Assembly (NCBI GenBank): GCA_049841315.1
Contig: JASGDB010000068.1
Coordinates: 1-64,000 of the forward strand
Direction: 5' to 3'
Length of the DNA stretch: 64,000 nucleotides
DNA from: JASGDB01 sp049841315
GTDB lineage: Bacteria; Bacteroidota; Bacteroidia; Flavobacteriales; Weeksellaceae
Part shown: one piece after another, positions 9,077 through 17,497 of the stretch
Numbering within the stretch: position 1 is the stretch's first letter
How the letters are laid out: each line of letters begins with the position of its first letter
Notes under the pieces: generated by a model
Seen by the model: only the letters and a program-made list of their open reading frames with translations
Told to the model about the DNA's origin: nothing
Database searches by the model: none
Translations under genes and position numbers: made by a program

Positions 9077-9940
9077 ATGGAAATGAATGTTTCAAACACA
9101 GACGAGCAAGTAGTTGCTAAAAAACAGGGTGGTTTAAATCCTGCAGTTATTATCCCTATCTTACTGGTTATTGGGATATGTATTTATTTATTTGTTCTTG
9201 GTAGCCCGGGAAATTTTAAAGACGCTGAAAAATTAGGAAGCGGTTCTGTAGCCTTTTCGGATGTAGAAGGCAAAGATATTCATCCGGATTCTTTCTTGGG
9301 GATTATCTACAAAGGAGGTGTTATCGTACCTGTTTTGATTACATTTATGATTACCGTAATCGTTTTCTCAATCGAGCGTGCTTTGGTTCTTGGTAGAGCG
9401 GCAGGAAAAGGAAATCTTGATAACTTCGTAGTGAAAGTGAGAAGCCTGCTGAATAAGAACAAAGTTGATGAAGCTCTTGAAGAGTGCGACAGACAGCAGG
9501 GTTCTGTAGGAAATGTAGTAAAAGAAGGTCTTACCACTTACAAAGTGCTTGCTAAAGACAACACTCTTAACAAAGAGCAGAAAATGGCAGCGTTGAACAA
9601 AGCGATTGAAGAGGCAACCACTCTTGAAATGCCGATGCTGGAGAAAAACATGATGATTCTTTCCACTTTGGGAACAGTAGCGACGCTTGTTGCACTTCTT
9701 GGAACGGTAATCGGGATGATTAAAGCGTTCTTTGCATTAGGCTCAGGAGGTGGTACTCCGGATGCGGCTGCACTTTCTACCGGTATTTCCGAGGCGTTGA
9801 TTAACACGGCTTTAGGTATTGGTACATCAGCGATTGCGATTATCCTTTATAACTATTTTACTTCTAAGATTGACGGACTTACATACAAAATCGATGAGAT
9901 TGCGATGTCTATCCAGCAGTCATTTGCTGAATTTCACTAA
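9077..9940 (+). CDS. exbB: MotA/TolQ/ExbB proton channel protein
   Basis: Inner-membrane proton channel subunit that uses the proton-motive force to drive TonB. The 287-residue protein has a hydrophobic segment near residues 21-42, another near 76-98, and the paired C-terminal helices with LSTLGTVATLVALLGTVIGM and ALINTALGIGTSAIA, the family's core pore motifs. The N-terminal extension with an extra helix is typical of Bacteroidota. It starts a four-gene operon with two exbD genes and tonB. Confidence 0.92.
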   Translation: MEMNVSNTDEQVVAKKQGGLNPAVIIPILLVIGICIYLFVLGSPGNFKDAEKLGSGSVAFSDVEGKDIHPDSFLGIIYKGGVIVPVLITFMITVIVFSIERALVLGRAAGKGNLDNFVVKVRSLLNKNKVDEALEECDRQQGSVGNVVKEGLTTYKVLAKDNTLNKEQKMAALNKAIEEATTLEMPMLEKNMMILSTLGTVATLVALLGTVIGMIKAFFALGSGGGTPDAAALSTGISEALINTALGIGTSAIAIILYNYFTSKIDGLTYKIDEIAMSIQQSFAEFH

Positions 9941-10021
9941 GAAATAGTGGCAATTTTTTTGCTTGATTTTTTTTTCAGATAAAAAATCATTCACAGAAGT
10001 TTAATAAAAAATAAAAATAAT

Positions 10022-10630
10022 ATGGCGAGAGTCAAACCAAAAAGACATGGAGTAGTTACGGACATGACCGCAATGTGCGACGTTGCATTCCTACTACTTA
10101 CGTTCTTTATCTTGACCACACAGTTCAAAAAACCGGATGTGGAACAGATAAAACCGCCATCTTCAATTTCAGAAAAACTATTGCCGGACGCAAGTTTGAT
10201 GACCGTAAATGTAACACCGGAAGGGAAATTCTATTTCCAGCCGGTAGAAAACGGAAATGAAAGAATGCAGATTCTGGACAATATGGGAAAAAAATACGGC
10301 ATACCGGCTTTTTCACAAAAAGAAAAAGTAGCTTTTACACGAGTGCAGGCAATCGGCGTTCCGATGTCTCAGCTGAAAAGCTATCTGAATATGCCCGAAG
10401 ATGAGCAGAAAGCATATAAAAGTCCGACAGGTGTTCCTTTGGACAGTACAAATAAGCAGTTAATCGACTGGGTAGAGCAGAGTTTAAAAGTCAATCCCGA
10501 CTATAAACTTGCCATTAAAGGTGATGTAAACACCAAATACCCGAAAGTTAAAAACTTGTTTGAAGGTTTAAGAGATATTAAATTTCTAAAATTCTGGCTG
10601 ATAACATCACAAGAAGGTAAACCCAATTAA
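10022..10630 (+). CDS. exbD: ExbD/TolR biopolymer transporter, first copy
   Basis: A single N-terminal helix (FLLLTFFILTTQF) follows a short cytoplasmic stretch. The Asp in DMTAMCDVAF at the start of the helix is the expected proton-carrying residue. The 202-residue protein has a longer periplasmic domain than E. coli ExbD, as usual in Bacteroidota. It lies 81 bases after exbB and 13 before a second exbD. Confidence 0.9.
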   Translation: MARVKPKRHGVVTDMTAMCDVAFLLLTFFILTTQFKKPDVEQIKPPSSISEKLLPDASLMTVNVTPEGKFYFQPVENGNERMQILDNMGKKYGIPAFSQKEKVAFTRVQAIGVPMSQLKSYLNMPEDEQKAYKSPTGVPLDSTNKQLIDWVEQSLKVNPDYKLAIKGDVNTKYPKVKNLFEGLRDIKFLKFWLITSQEGKPN

Positions 10631-10643
10631 TAAAACCTAAGAA

Positions 10644-11210
10644 ATGGCAGAAGTACAAGTACAGGAAAAAGGCGGTAAGGACGGCAAAGTCCGCTCCAAA
10701 AAGCAGAGTACGAGAGTCGATATGACTCCGATGGTGGACTTAGGATTCTTATTGATTACTTTCTTTATGTTTACCACCACGTTCAGTAAACCGAATGTAA
10801 TGGATTTAGGGCTTCCGGCAAAACCAGACCCGAACGCACCTAAACCACCACCTACAGAAATTGATTTGTCCAACTCAATATCTCTGATATTGGGGAAAGA
10901 CAACAGAATTTTCTATCACCAGCACGACCAGGCAGGACTAAATGAGCAAACTCTTATGGAAACCAGCTTTGACCGTGAAGGAATTAGAAAAGTAATAGAG
11001 CAGGCAAAAAACCGGGCAAAAGATAAAACTAAATTTACAGTGATTATTAAGCCTACGGACGATGCGGTATATAAAAATTTTGTAGACCTTCTTGATGAAA
11101 TGGCAATTACCAAAAACGAAATATACGGGGTAACCGATATTAAGCCTTGGGAAAAGTCAGTGTATGAGAAGAAAGCAGGCGGAACATCAGCGCCGGCACC
11201 TGCAAATTAA
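10644..11210 (+). CDS. exbD: ExbD/TolR biopolymer transporter, second copy
   Basis: A 188-residue paralog of the preceding protein. It has a basic N-terminus (SKKQSTRVDMTPMVDLGFLL), where the Asp before GFLL is the candidate protonatable residue, then one helix and a periplasmic domain. Paired, diverged ExbD genes beside one ExbB are normal in this phylum; they may form a heterodimer in the ExbB pentamer. Confidence 0.9.
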   Translation: MAEVQVQEKGGKDGKVRSKKQSTRVDMTPMVDLGFLLITFFMFTTTFSKPNVMDLGLPAKPDPNAPKPPPTEIDLSNSISLILGKDNRIFYHQHDQAGLNEQTLMETSFDREGIRKVIEQAKNRAKDKTKFTVIIKPTDDAVYKNFVDLLDEMAITKNEIYGVTDIKPWEKSVYEKKAGGTSAPAPAN

Positions 11211-11236
11211 TTAACATTCTAATACATTTTTTTAAA

Positions 11237-12076
11237 ATGGCAGATGAATTACAATACAATCAAAATCTAACCTTAGATGAAATTGTATTTGAAAACAGAA
11301 ATAAGGAATACGGTGCCTACGATATAAGGCATGCGTATCCGAAGATTTTAACGAAATCTTTCATCATCGGAACAGTTCTTTTTCTTGTTTTGGCTTTGTC
11401 TCCGTTTATTTACATGACGATTAAAAGGCTTACAGCTCCTGATAAAACAGAAGTTAATGCTGAAATGGTAAATATTCTGGAAGACGAACCAATCGTTGAA
11501 GAAATCAAAGAAGAAGAACCACCGCCACTTCCACCGAAAGTAGAGGAAGAAAAGATTGAGGTTATTCAGAACGTAGTGCCGGAACCCGTGAAAGCGCCGA
11601 AAATAGAAACTCCGCCACCGCCGATTACCAAGCAGTTGGAAACTACAACAGGGTTGCAAAATCAGGAAGGGGTGAAAACACCGAGTTATACTCCGCCACC
11701 GCCACCGCCAAGTTCCGGTAAATCGACAACCGTGGAAGTGAAACCTCAGGTGAGCGAAACACAGGTGTATAGCGAAGTGGAACAGCTGGCAGAATTTCCG
11801 GGAGGTATCAATGCGTTCAGAAATAAAGTTCAGAGTAATTTTGATACTTCTGTAATGAATGGAGATGAAGGCGTAGTAAAAGGTGAAGTTACTTTCGTTG
11901 TAGAAAGAGACGGAAGCATCACTGACGTGAAAGCTACAGGGCCGAACAAAACCTTCAACGAAGAAGCAGTAAGAACTGTGAAATCGGTAAAGAATAAATG
12001 GGCTCCTGCAAAAATCAACGGTCAGACAGTGCGTTACAGATACCGCTTACCGCTTACCATGCAGTTTGAATATTAA
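11237..12076 (+). CDS. tonB: TonB family energy transducer
   Basis: A 279-residue protein with an N-terminal cytoplasmic stretch, a transmembrane helix near residues 45-67, a long Pro/Glu-rich periplasm-spanning linker (residues ~85-170) and a C-terminal TonB domain ending in PLTMQFEY. The cytoplasmic sequence FENRNKEYGAYDIR is typical of Bacteroidota TonB. It passes ExbB/ExbD energy to outer-membrane SusC/TonB-dependent receptors. It is the last gene of the operon, followed by a strong terminator. Confidence 0.92.
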   Translation: MADELQYNQNLTLDEIVFENRNKEYGAYDIRHAYPKILTKSFIIGTVLFLVLALSPFIYMTIKRLTAPDKTEVNAEMVNILEDEPIVEEIKEEEPPPLPPKVEEEKIEVIQNVVPEPVKAPKIETPPPPITKQLETTTGLQNQEGVKTPSYTPPPPPPSSGKSTTVEVKPQVSETQVYSEVEQLAEFPGGINAFRNKVQSNFDTSVMNGDEGVVKGEVTFVVERDGSITDVKATGPNKTFNEEAVRTVKSVKNKWAPAKINGQTVRYRYRLPLTMQFEY

Positions 12077-12093
12077 TTCTATTCAAAATATTT

Positions 12094-12135
12094 ATAAAAG
12101 AGAGACACAAGCCCGTCTCTCTTTTATTTTTTTTC
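12094..12135 (+). terminator. rho-independent terminator of the exbB-tonB operon
   Basis: Perfect 13-bp stem: ATAAAAGAGAGAC (12094-12106) pairs with GTCTCTCTTTTAT (12115-12127), followed by a T-rich run. Confidence 0.85.
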
Positions 12136-12148
12136 CTATTTTTGTAGC

Positions 12149-12346
12149 ATGATGACATTCAACTGGCTGTCTCTTATCGCAGGGATTCTATATATTGTGG
12201 TAGGTATTGCAGTAATAGTATACAAATTTTTTGTTGTTTTCCTTGAACCCAACACCGCTTATGCACTTGGAGCTGTATTGATTTTATACGGTATTTTCCG
12301 GATAGCAAGAGCGGTTTCTAAACTAAAAGAAAACAGAAATGAATAA
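12149..12346 (+). CDS. small two-helix membrane protein
   Basis: A 65-residue protein with two hydrophobic helices and a short basic tail; I do not recognise a named family. A TAnnTTTG box (TATTTTTG, 12137-12144) ends only five bases before the start codon, so the mRNA may be almost leaderless. The stop overlaps the start of the following lipoprotein gene by 8 bases, so the two are probably coupled. Confidence 0.6.
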   Translation: MMTFNWLSLIAGILYIVVGIAVIVYKFFVVFLEPNTAYALGAVLILYGIFRIARAVSKLKENRNE

Positions 12347-13205
12347 GTGGGTGATACTTTTAATAATGCTCGTTTTTTTTCTCGGATGTAAAAAAGAGAA
12401 AAAAGAATCGGGTACTTATTTCAAAGGAAAATTAACGGTTTTAACGGATGATTCCTTTAAAAGCGTTACAGAAGCATTGGCAGACGGCTATAGAATAAGC
12501 TATCCCGAATCTGAAATTACAATTAAAACCATCAAGGAAGATCTTGGTTTTTTAGAACTTCTCAACGGGAATGCGAAGATTATCGTAATGTCGAGAGACC
12601 TCAGTGAAAAAGAAATTGAGGAATACAAAAAACAAACGGATTTGGAATTTCAGCCCGCAAAATTTGGCGCAGATGCTGTTGCTTTTGTAGTGCCGGCGGA
12701 CTCTCCGAAGCAATCCGTTTCTTTAGAAGAAATTAAAGAAGGACTGATGTCCGATGCCAAACCTTTTGTTTTTGACGGAACCAACTCGAGTAACCTCAAT
12801 TTTGTCGCTCAGAAAATTGGAAAAAAGCCGTCAGAACTGAAATTTTCCATTATCAACGGAAACCGGAATGTCATTCAGGAACTCGGAAAATACCCAGGAA
12901 AAATCGGTGTGATAGGCTACAACACCATCAGCAGGCCTTATGATAAGGAATCTGAAAATCTCAGAAATAAAATTAAAGTGCTTCCTGTTACAGAAAATGG
13001 GAAAGCCTATGAAATTAATTCTGAAAATCTGCGTTTAATGCAGTATCCGTTTACAAGAATTTTATATTTTCTGGTAAACGAAGGAGGATTTGATATGGCG
13101 AGCGGATTTGTCCGCTATTCCTGCACCATGATTGGGCAGAAAATCGTTCAGAAAGAAGGATTACAGCCCTATAATATGTATGGCAGAGAAGTGCAGATGC
13201 GTTAA
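12339..13205 (+). CDS. PstS-like phosphate-binding lipoprotein
   Basis: A 288-residue periplasmic substrate-binding protein. The N-terminus has a lipoprotein signal with lipobox FFLGC. The body resembles PstS-type type II binding proteins (KLTVLTDDSFKSVTEALADG, FDGTNSSNLNF, GVIGYNTIS). No ABC transporter genes are adjacent, so a role as a sensor or a divergent Bacteroidota paralog is as likely as classical Pst uptake. Confidence 0.75.
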   Translation: MNKWVILLIMLVFFLGCKKEKKESGTYFKGKLTVLTDDSFKSVTEALADGYRISYPESEITIKTIKEDLGFLELLNGNAKIIVMSRDLSEKEIEEYKKQTDLEFQPAKFGADAVAFVVPADSPKQSVSLEEIKEGLMSDAKPFVFDGTNSSNLNFVAQKIGKKPSELKFSIINGNRNVIQELGKYPGKIGVIGYNTISRPYDKESENLRNKIKVLPVTENGKAYEINSENLRLMQYPFTRILYFLVNEGGFDMASGFVRYSCTMIGQKIVQKEGLQPYNMYGREVQMR

Positions 13206-13314
13206 TTTTTATTAAAAAATCTTCTGTTTTTGAGGATTTCTGTATTTTGGTCTGGAAATTGCCGATAAGTATTTAACATAATAGAATTTTAATTAACAAT
13301 AAAATAAAGATAAG

Positions 13315-14967
13315 ATGAAATTGACGAAAAAAATTGTTTTAGGGGCATCAGTAATTATACTTTCACATACTGCTTTCGGGCAGACAGTTCAGGAAGGAAT
13401 TGCATATACCGACAGTCATAAATATGCCAAAGCAAAACAGGTATATTCTGATATGATAGCAAAATCGCCTGTTGCAGAAAATTACTTTTACTTAGGGAAT
13501 ACTTATCTTACACAGTTTGAACCGAATTTTGAACTCGCCGCCGAAAACTTTAATAAAGGAGCTGCCGCGGATAAAAAAGATTTTCTGAACAAAATCGGTT
13601 TGGCTTCCATCAAATTAGGAAAAGGAGATAAATCCGGAATTGCAGAGATTCAGAAAATCGTAGCAGAATCCAAAGAGAAAAATTCCGAAGTATTGTACCG
13701 TGCCGGAGAGGCGCTTACCCTGTTTGAAAAAACAAGCAACCCTGACCTCGCCGTAGATTATATTAATAAAGCCATTGAAAAAGCACCTAAAACAGGAGTT
13801 CCTGCTCATTATTATTATACACTGGGTGATGCTTACAGATTGAAACTAACCAACAACCCTCAGGTTGCAGGAGCTGCGATGTCCGCTTATGATAAAGCAC
13901 TGGCAATAGCGAAAAACAAAGCATCTGTATATACCAGAATGGGAACATTGTGGATGGCAGCACAGCAGTGGCAGCAGGCAAGACAGAATATTGACAAAGC
14001 GATTGCCGCTGATGCCTCTTATGCCCCTGCATACAAAGCAAGTGCAGCTTATAACATCAAATACCAGCAGAACGTACTGGCAACTCAGGATTTGCTGAAT
14101 TATGCCAAATATGCAGATGAAGATCCGTATACACAACTGGAAATTTCCAAACTGTTCTTCACCAATGAAGACTATGCAAATGCAAAAACAACATTGGATA
14201 AGATTTTTGATAAGGTAGATGATGCGATTAAGTATAAACTTCGTTCATACATTCAGTATTCCGAAGGAGAATATGCGCAGGCAAAAGAAAACATGGAAAA
14301 ATTCACGGCACATGCAGATACTTCCAGAGTACAGTCGGGAGACAAAGGATTATTAGGACTGATAGATGCAGGTTTGGCTAAAACTGAAACCGATGCAGCC
14401 AAAAAATCCGCTCTGATTGCTGAATCCCAGAAAAATATCGCCATAGCCAAAAATGCAAAAGACGAAACCATGAAGTGGGACGAAGAATTAGCAAAAATTG
14501 CAGGCGGCGGCGGAGCTACACAGGCAGCTGCAGATGCAGGAGCAACCAACCCGGAAATCGAAGCACTGAAAAAACAGGTAGCATCAAATCCGCAGGATAC
14601 CGATGCATTATTCAAACTGGCAACAGGCTATCAGAATGTGGAAAACTGGAACGGAGCCATCCTTACATGGCAGAAAATGATTAATCTCCTTCCGGATTGG
14701 GCACCAGCCTATTACAGCCAGGGATTGGCGTACCAGCAGGCAAAAAACAATGAATTGGCAAAAATTGCTTACGAAAAATATATTTCTAAAGTGAATCCTG
14801 CTGAATTAGAAGCAAACAGAGAATCCTTATCCTACGCATACTTTGCAGTAGCATATCTGGAAAAAGATTCCAACCTTGAAAAAGCGAAGCAGTACGCCGC
14901 CAAAGCCGTAGAACTGAATCCTGCGTATCAGGATGCGGTGAACCTCAATAAACAACTGAATCCGTAA
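13315..14967 (+). CDS. secreted/periplasmic tetratricopeptide repeat protein
   Basis: A 550-residue protein with a signal peptide (cleavage near TAFGQTVQ, residue ~22) and many 34-residue TPR-like helical pairs (for example YFYLGNTYLTQFEPNFELAA and YYTLGDAYRLKLTNNPQVAG). TPR proteins hold protein partners together. In Chryseobacterium-type genomes such a protein commonly follows a PstS-like gene, as here. An Ala/Gly-rich linker near residues 395-415 separates two TPR blocks. No enzymatic domain is visible. Confidence 0.8.
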   Translation: MKLTKKIVLGASVIILSHTAFGQTVQEGIAYTDSHKYAKAKQVYSDMIAKSPVAENYFYLGNTYLTQFEPNFELAAENFNKGAAADKKDFLNKIGLASIKLGKGDKSGIAEIQKIVAESKEKNSEVLYRAGEALTLFEKTSNPDLAVDYINKAIEKAPKTGVPAHYYYTLGDAYRLKLTNNPQVAGAAMSAYDKALAIAKNKASVYTRMGTLWMAAQQWQQARQNIDKAIAADASYAPAYKASAAYNIKYQQNVLATQDLLNYAKYADEDPYTQLEISKLFFTNEDYANAKTTLDKIFDKVDDAIKYKLRSYIQYSEGEYAQAKENMEKFTAHADTSRVQSGDKGLLGLIDAGLAKTETDAAKKSALIAESQKNIAIAKNAKDETMKWDEELAKIAGGGGATQAAADAGATNPEIEALKKQVASNPQDTDALFKLATGYQNVENWNGAILTWQKMINLLPDWAPAYYSQGLAYQQAKNNELAKIAYEKYISKVNPAELEANRESLSYAYFAVAYLEKDSNLEKAKQYAAKAVELNPAYQDAVNLNKQLNP

Positions 14968-14987
14968 AAAGCAGGTAATGTATACAC

Positions 14988-15020
14988 ATCCGGTTTTCGA
15001 TAAGAAGACCGGATTTTTTG
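14988..15020 (+). terminator. rho-independent terminator after the TPR gene
   Basis: ATCCGGTTTTC (14988-14998) pairs with GAAGACCGGAT (15004-15014), with one imperfect position, and is followed by TTTTTG. Confidence 0.8.
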
Positions 15021-15047
15021 TTTAATTTTGCAGAATAAAATTACGTT

Positions 15048-15767
15048 ATGAAAGTAGATATTCTGGCATTCGGAGCGCATCCCGACGATGTGGAATTAGG
15101 CTGTGGAGGAACTATCGCCAAATTAATTTCCGAAGGAAAAAAAGTAGCTATTGTTGACCTTACTCAAGGAGAACTCGGAACTAGAGGAACGAAAGAAACC
15201 CGAAAACAGGAAGCCGAAAACGCCTCTGAAATTTTAGGATTGGAGGCAAGAGAAAATCTGAAACTGAAAGACGGATTTTTGCAGAATACCGAAGAATATC
15301 AGATGGAAATTGTAAAAAAAATCAGAAAATACCAACCGGAAATCGTTCTGGCAAATGCAGTAGAAGACCGCCATCCCGACCACGCCAAAGCATCCAAACT
15401 CGTTTCCGATGCCTGTTTTCTTTCCGGTCTGATAAAGATTGAAACGGAAGAAAACGGAAAAATTCAGGAAGCATGGAGGCCGAAGCAAGTTTTTCATTAC
15501 ATACAATGGAAACATATTACGCCTGAGTTCGTTATTGATATTTCGGATTTTATGGATAAAAAAATAGAAGCCTGCATGGCGTACAAAACACAGTTTTACA
15601 ATCCCGATTCCGAAGAGCCGGTAACGCCGATTGCTACCAAAGACTTTCTGGAAAGCCTTACTTATCGTGCTCAGGATTTGGGAAGGTTGTCGGGAGTAGC
15701 GTATGCGGAAGGTTTTACCTCAGAAAAAATGATTGCAATGAAAAATTTTGACGGAATAATTTTATAA
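15048..15767 (+). CDS. bshB1: bacillithiol biosynthesis deacetylase BshB1
   Basis: Zn-dependent LmbE-like deacetylase that removes acetyl from GlcNAc-malate in bacillithiol synthesis. The 239-residue length fits. AFGAHPDDVELGCGGT (residues ~5-20) holds the metal-binding HPDD, and HPDH near residue 109 completes the site. A TAnnTTTG box (TAATTTTG, 15023-15030) lies 17 bases upstream. Bacillithiol is the expected low-molecular-weight thiol in these flavobacteria. Confidence 0.92.
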   Translation: MKVDILAFGAHPDDVELGCGGTIAKLISEGKKVAIVDLTQGELGTRGTKETRKQEAENASEILGLEARENLKLKDGFLQNTEEYQMEIVKKIRKYQPEIVLANAVEDRHPDHAKASKLVSDACFLSGLIKIETEENGKIQEAWRPKQVFHYIQWKHITPEFVIDISDFMDKKIEACMAYKTQFYNPDSEEPVTPIATKDFLESLTYRAQDLGRLSGVAYAEGFTSEKMIAMKNFDGIIL

Positions 15768-15802
15768 TTTCGTGAAAAATGCTATATTTGCACCCACAAA
15801 AC

Positions 15803-15874
<72 letters not shown>

Positions 15875-15877
<3 letters not shown>

Positions 15878-16215
15878 CCTAATAGGTCAAGTCGCTGAAA
15901 AGCGGCTTTTTTCGTGCGTAATATTTTGATACTTAAAATTATACCCGCTTACAAACGGGTTCGAGAATTCCAAAATAAAATCGGGGGTTTTTCGAGGCAA
16001 TTCTCGAACCGCTATGTTGTATTTAGTGTAAGATTAAAATAATCAAAGAGTTACAAAAACAACGACTATTTCTGAAAATCCCGCCTTCTTCAAAACATAT
16101 TTTCCTGTTATCTGTGTAAAGCTATTGCCCCTCATATTTCGGGAAGTCACTTGCTGATTGCTTCAATGCAATCCATTGGAAGAGCATTCTCCACGAAACA
16201 GTCAACCTTTCATCG
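15875..16215. repeat. left copy of the island-flanking repeat (attL candidate)
   Basis: About 340 bp matches 63204-63545 in the same orientation at most positions, with several substitutions and small indels. The first 30 bases are identical. Beyond it, up to 16532, I see no convincing gene; a 72-residue minus-strand frame at 16122-16340 lies partly in the repeat and is not conserved as an open frame in the other copy. Confidence 0.75.
15888..15911 (+). terminator. terminator after tRNA-His, within the repeat
   Basis: AAGTCGCT-GAAA-AGCGGCTT followed by TTTT. In the right-hand copy the stem is perfect (AAGTCGCT/AGCGACTT), so the hairpin is preserved by compensation within the repeat. Confidence 0.7.
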
Positions 16216-16532
16216 TCCAAAGGCAAATCACAACAGCTGTCCGTATTTTCGTTTTTTTTCGGGATCACAACGTATTTATCATACCACAGAAAAACTTTAG
16301 CGAGCTTCTGTTCATCACATCGTAGCTGGATCAAATCCAATGCAGAAGTTTCTTAGTTTGTAAGCTCGTGATGATAGGAAAAAACAGAATAATTTTACAC
16401 TGATGTCGTATGAAAAACCCGCATAAATTCAACACAAACAGGCAGGGGGAAAGAATTTTGTATTGATTTTCTGCTCTCTGTTTTTCAATTTTCGACTGTG
16501 TATTATTCTTTTATTTCTTACTATAATACACG

Positions 16533-16946
16533 ATGACTAACGAAAAAACTATTGAAAACTTCTTAGAGGATTTGGTATTTGAGGACGACTTTTACGATGT
16601 GTATTACACAGATGAACTCTTAGAATGTGCTAAAGATTTTATTTGTGATTATGATATTACGATCAGGGAAGATTGTGATTACCGAAATGACCAAGACGAA
16701 AACGGAAACTATTATTGTGATATTACCTGAGAATGGGCTGATTCAAGAGTTGATATTTACTATTCAGAAATGTGGAAGAATGCTTACAAATTCCAATATT
16801 GGATTGAAGAAGCGATCAGCGACTTCTGATTTGATAAATCAAAAAAACTTACCGATATGTTTCAATGGGGACAATATCTTTATTACAAGAGATTAGCAGG
16901 ATATATTTTGAATGAGTTGGCGGATTATGTGAATGAGGAGTTGTAG
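16533..16946 (+). CDS. hypothetical protein with two in-frame UGA codons (code 25 gene)
   Basis: Read with the standard code this is a 65-residue frame ending at TGA (16728-16730). Reading UGA as Gly extends it, in frame and with uniform composition, to 137 residues ending at TAG (16944-16946). The second UGA falls in ISDF(UGA)FDKSK. The protein is acidic and rich in Tyr, Asp and Glu, and TGG still encodes Trp in it. I do not recognise the family. The stop codon sits inside a terminator hairpin, supporting this as the true end. The gene stands alone among standard-code genes. Confidence 0.65.
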
Positions 16947-16960
16947 AAACTCCTTTTTTC
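16936..16960 (+). terminator. terminator of the recoded gene at 16533
   Basis: AGGAGTT (16936-16942) pairs with AACTCCT (16948-16954), followed by TTTTT. The gap to 17266 is AT-rich and contains one perfect GTCTTGT/ACAAGAC hairpin (17093-17110) of unknown role; no other gene is seen there. Confidence 0.7.
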
Positions 16961-17266
16961 ATTTGGCTATATAAAATATTTTATATAACTTAGGCGTGTG
17001 AATTTGTAAAAAATCAATTTTTACTTCAATTCTTTTCTTTGTATGGTGAGTAGATTTCATATTTTATTTATGCACTATTGTAGTGCTATAAGTCTTGTGT
17101 AGACAAGACGAGTTCTTGTCGCGTATCTTATCATAAAATATAATATCAAATAAAAAGGTTGTTTTCTATTGAAAAATATATAAAATTCAGTTAATAAAAT
17201 CTTTTTAATCAGATATTTATAAAAAATTGTATATTCGCAGACTTTAAATCAATTATTAAATTAACT

Positions 17267-17482
17267 ATGAACAAGCCACAATCCCAAGTAAAAAGGAAAA
17301 GTTTTTTAGGTTTGTCCTCAAAGGAAGTAAAAACAGTAATGGCTAGTTATTCAAAAGAAGAGTTGCTGACTGTCTTAAAAACAGCAAAAGATAAATCGGA
17401 AAATATAAAAGCAAGAGAAGACATCTATGTTGAAAGAGTTCCTGATGAAATTCTGAAGAAACCTTTTGAGATTGTCAGATAG
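17267..17482 (+). CDS. small hypothetical protein, first gene of a three-gene cassette
   Basis: A 71-residue basic, helical-looking protein (KEVKTVMASYSKEELLTVLK). I do not recognise it. It lies 15 bases before the peptidase gene and so probably shares its transcript. A weak TATATTCG box is present about 35 bases upstream. It contains no internal UGA and ends in TAG. Confidence 0.5.
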   Translation: MNKPQSQVKRKSFLGLSSKEVKTVMASYSKEELLTVLKTAKDKSENIKAREDIYVERVPDEILKKPFEIVR

Positions 17483-17497
17483 TTCTATTGTTTCAAT

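Noticed and set aside
12118..12346. A CRISPR or tandem-repeat array anywhere in the window.
   Set aside because: No regularly spaced repeats of CRISPR type were seen on either strand; the only tandem repeats are the 8-bp units in waaA and protein-level repeats in the TPR and Cys-rich genes.
16122..16340. A 72-residue minus-strand frame next to the left repeat.
   Set aside because: It lies mostly in the diverged repeat, and the right-hand copy does not keep it open.
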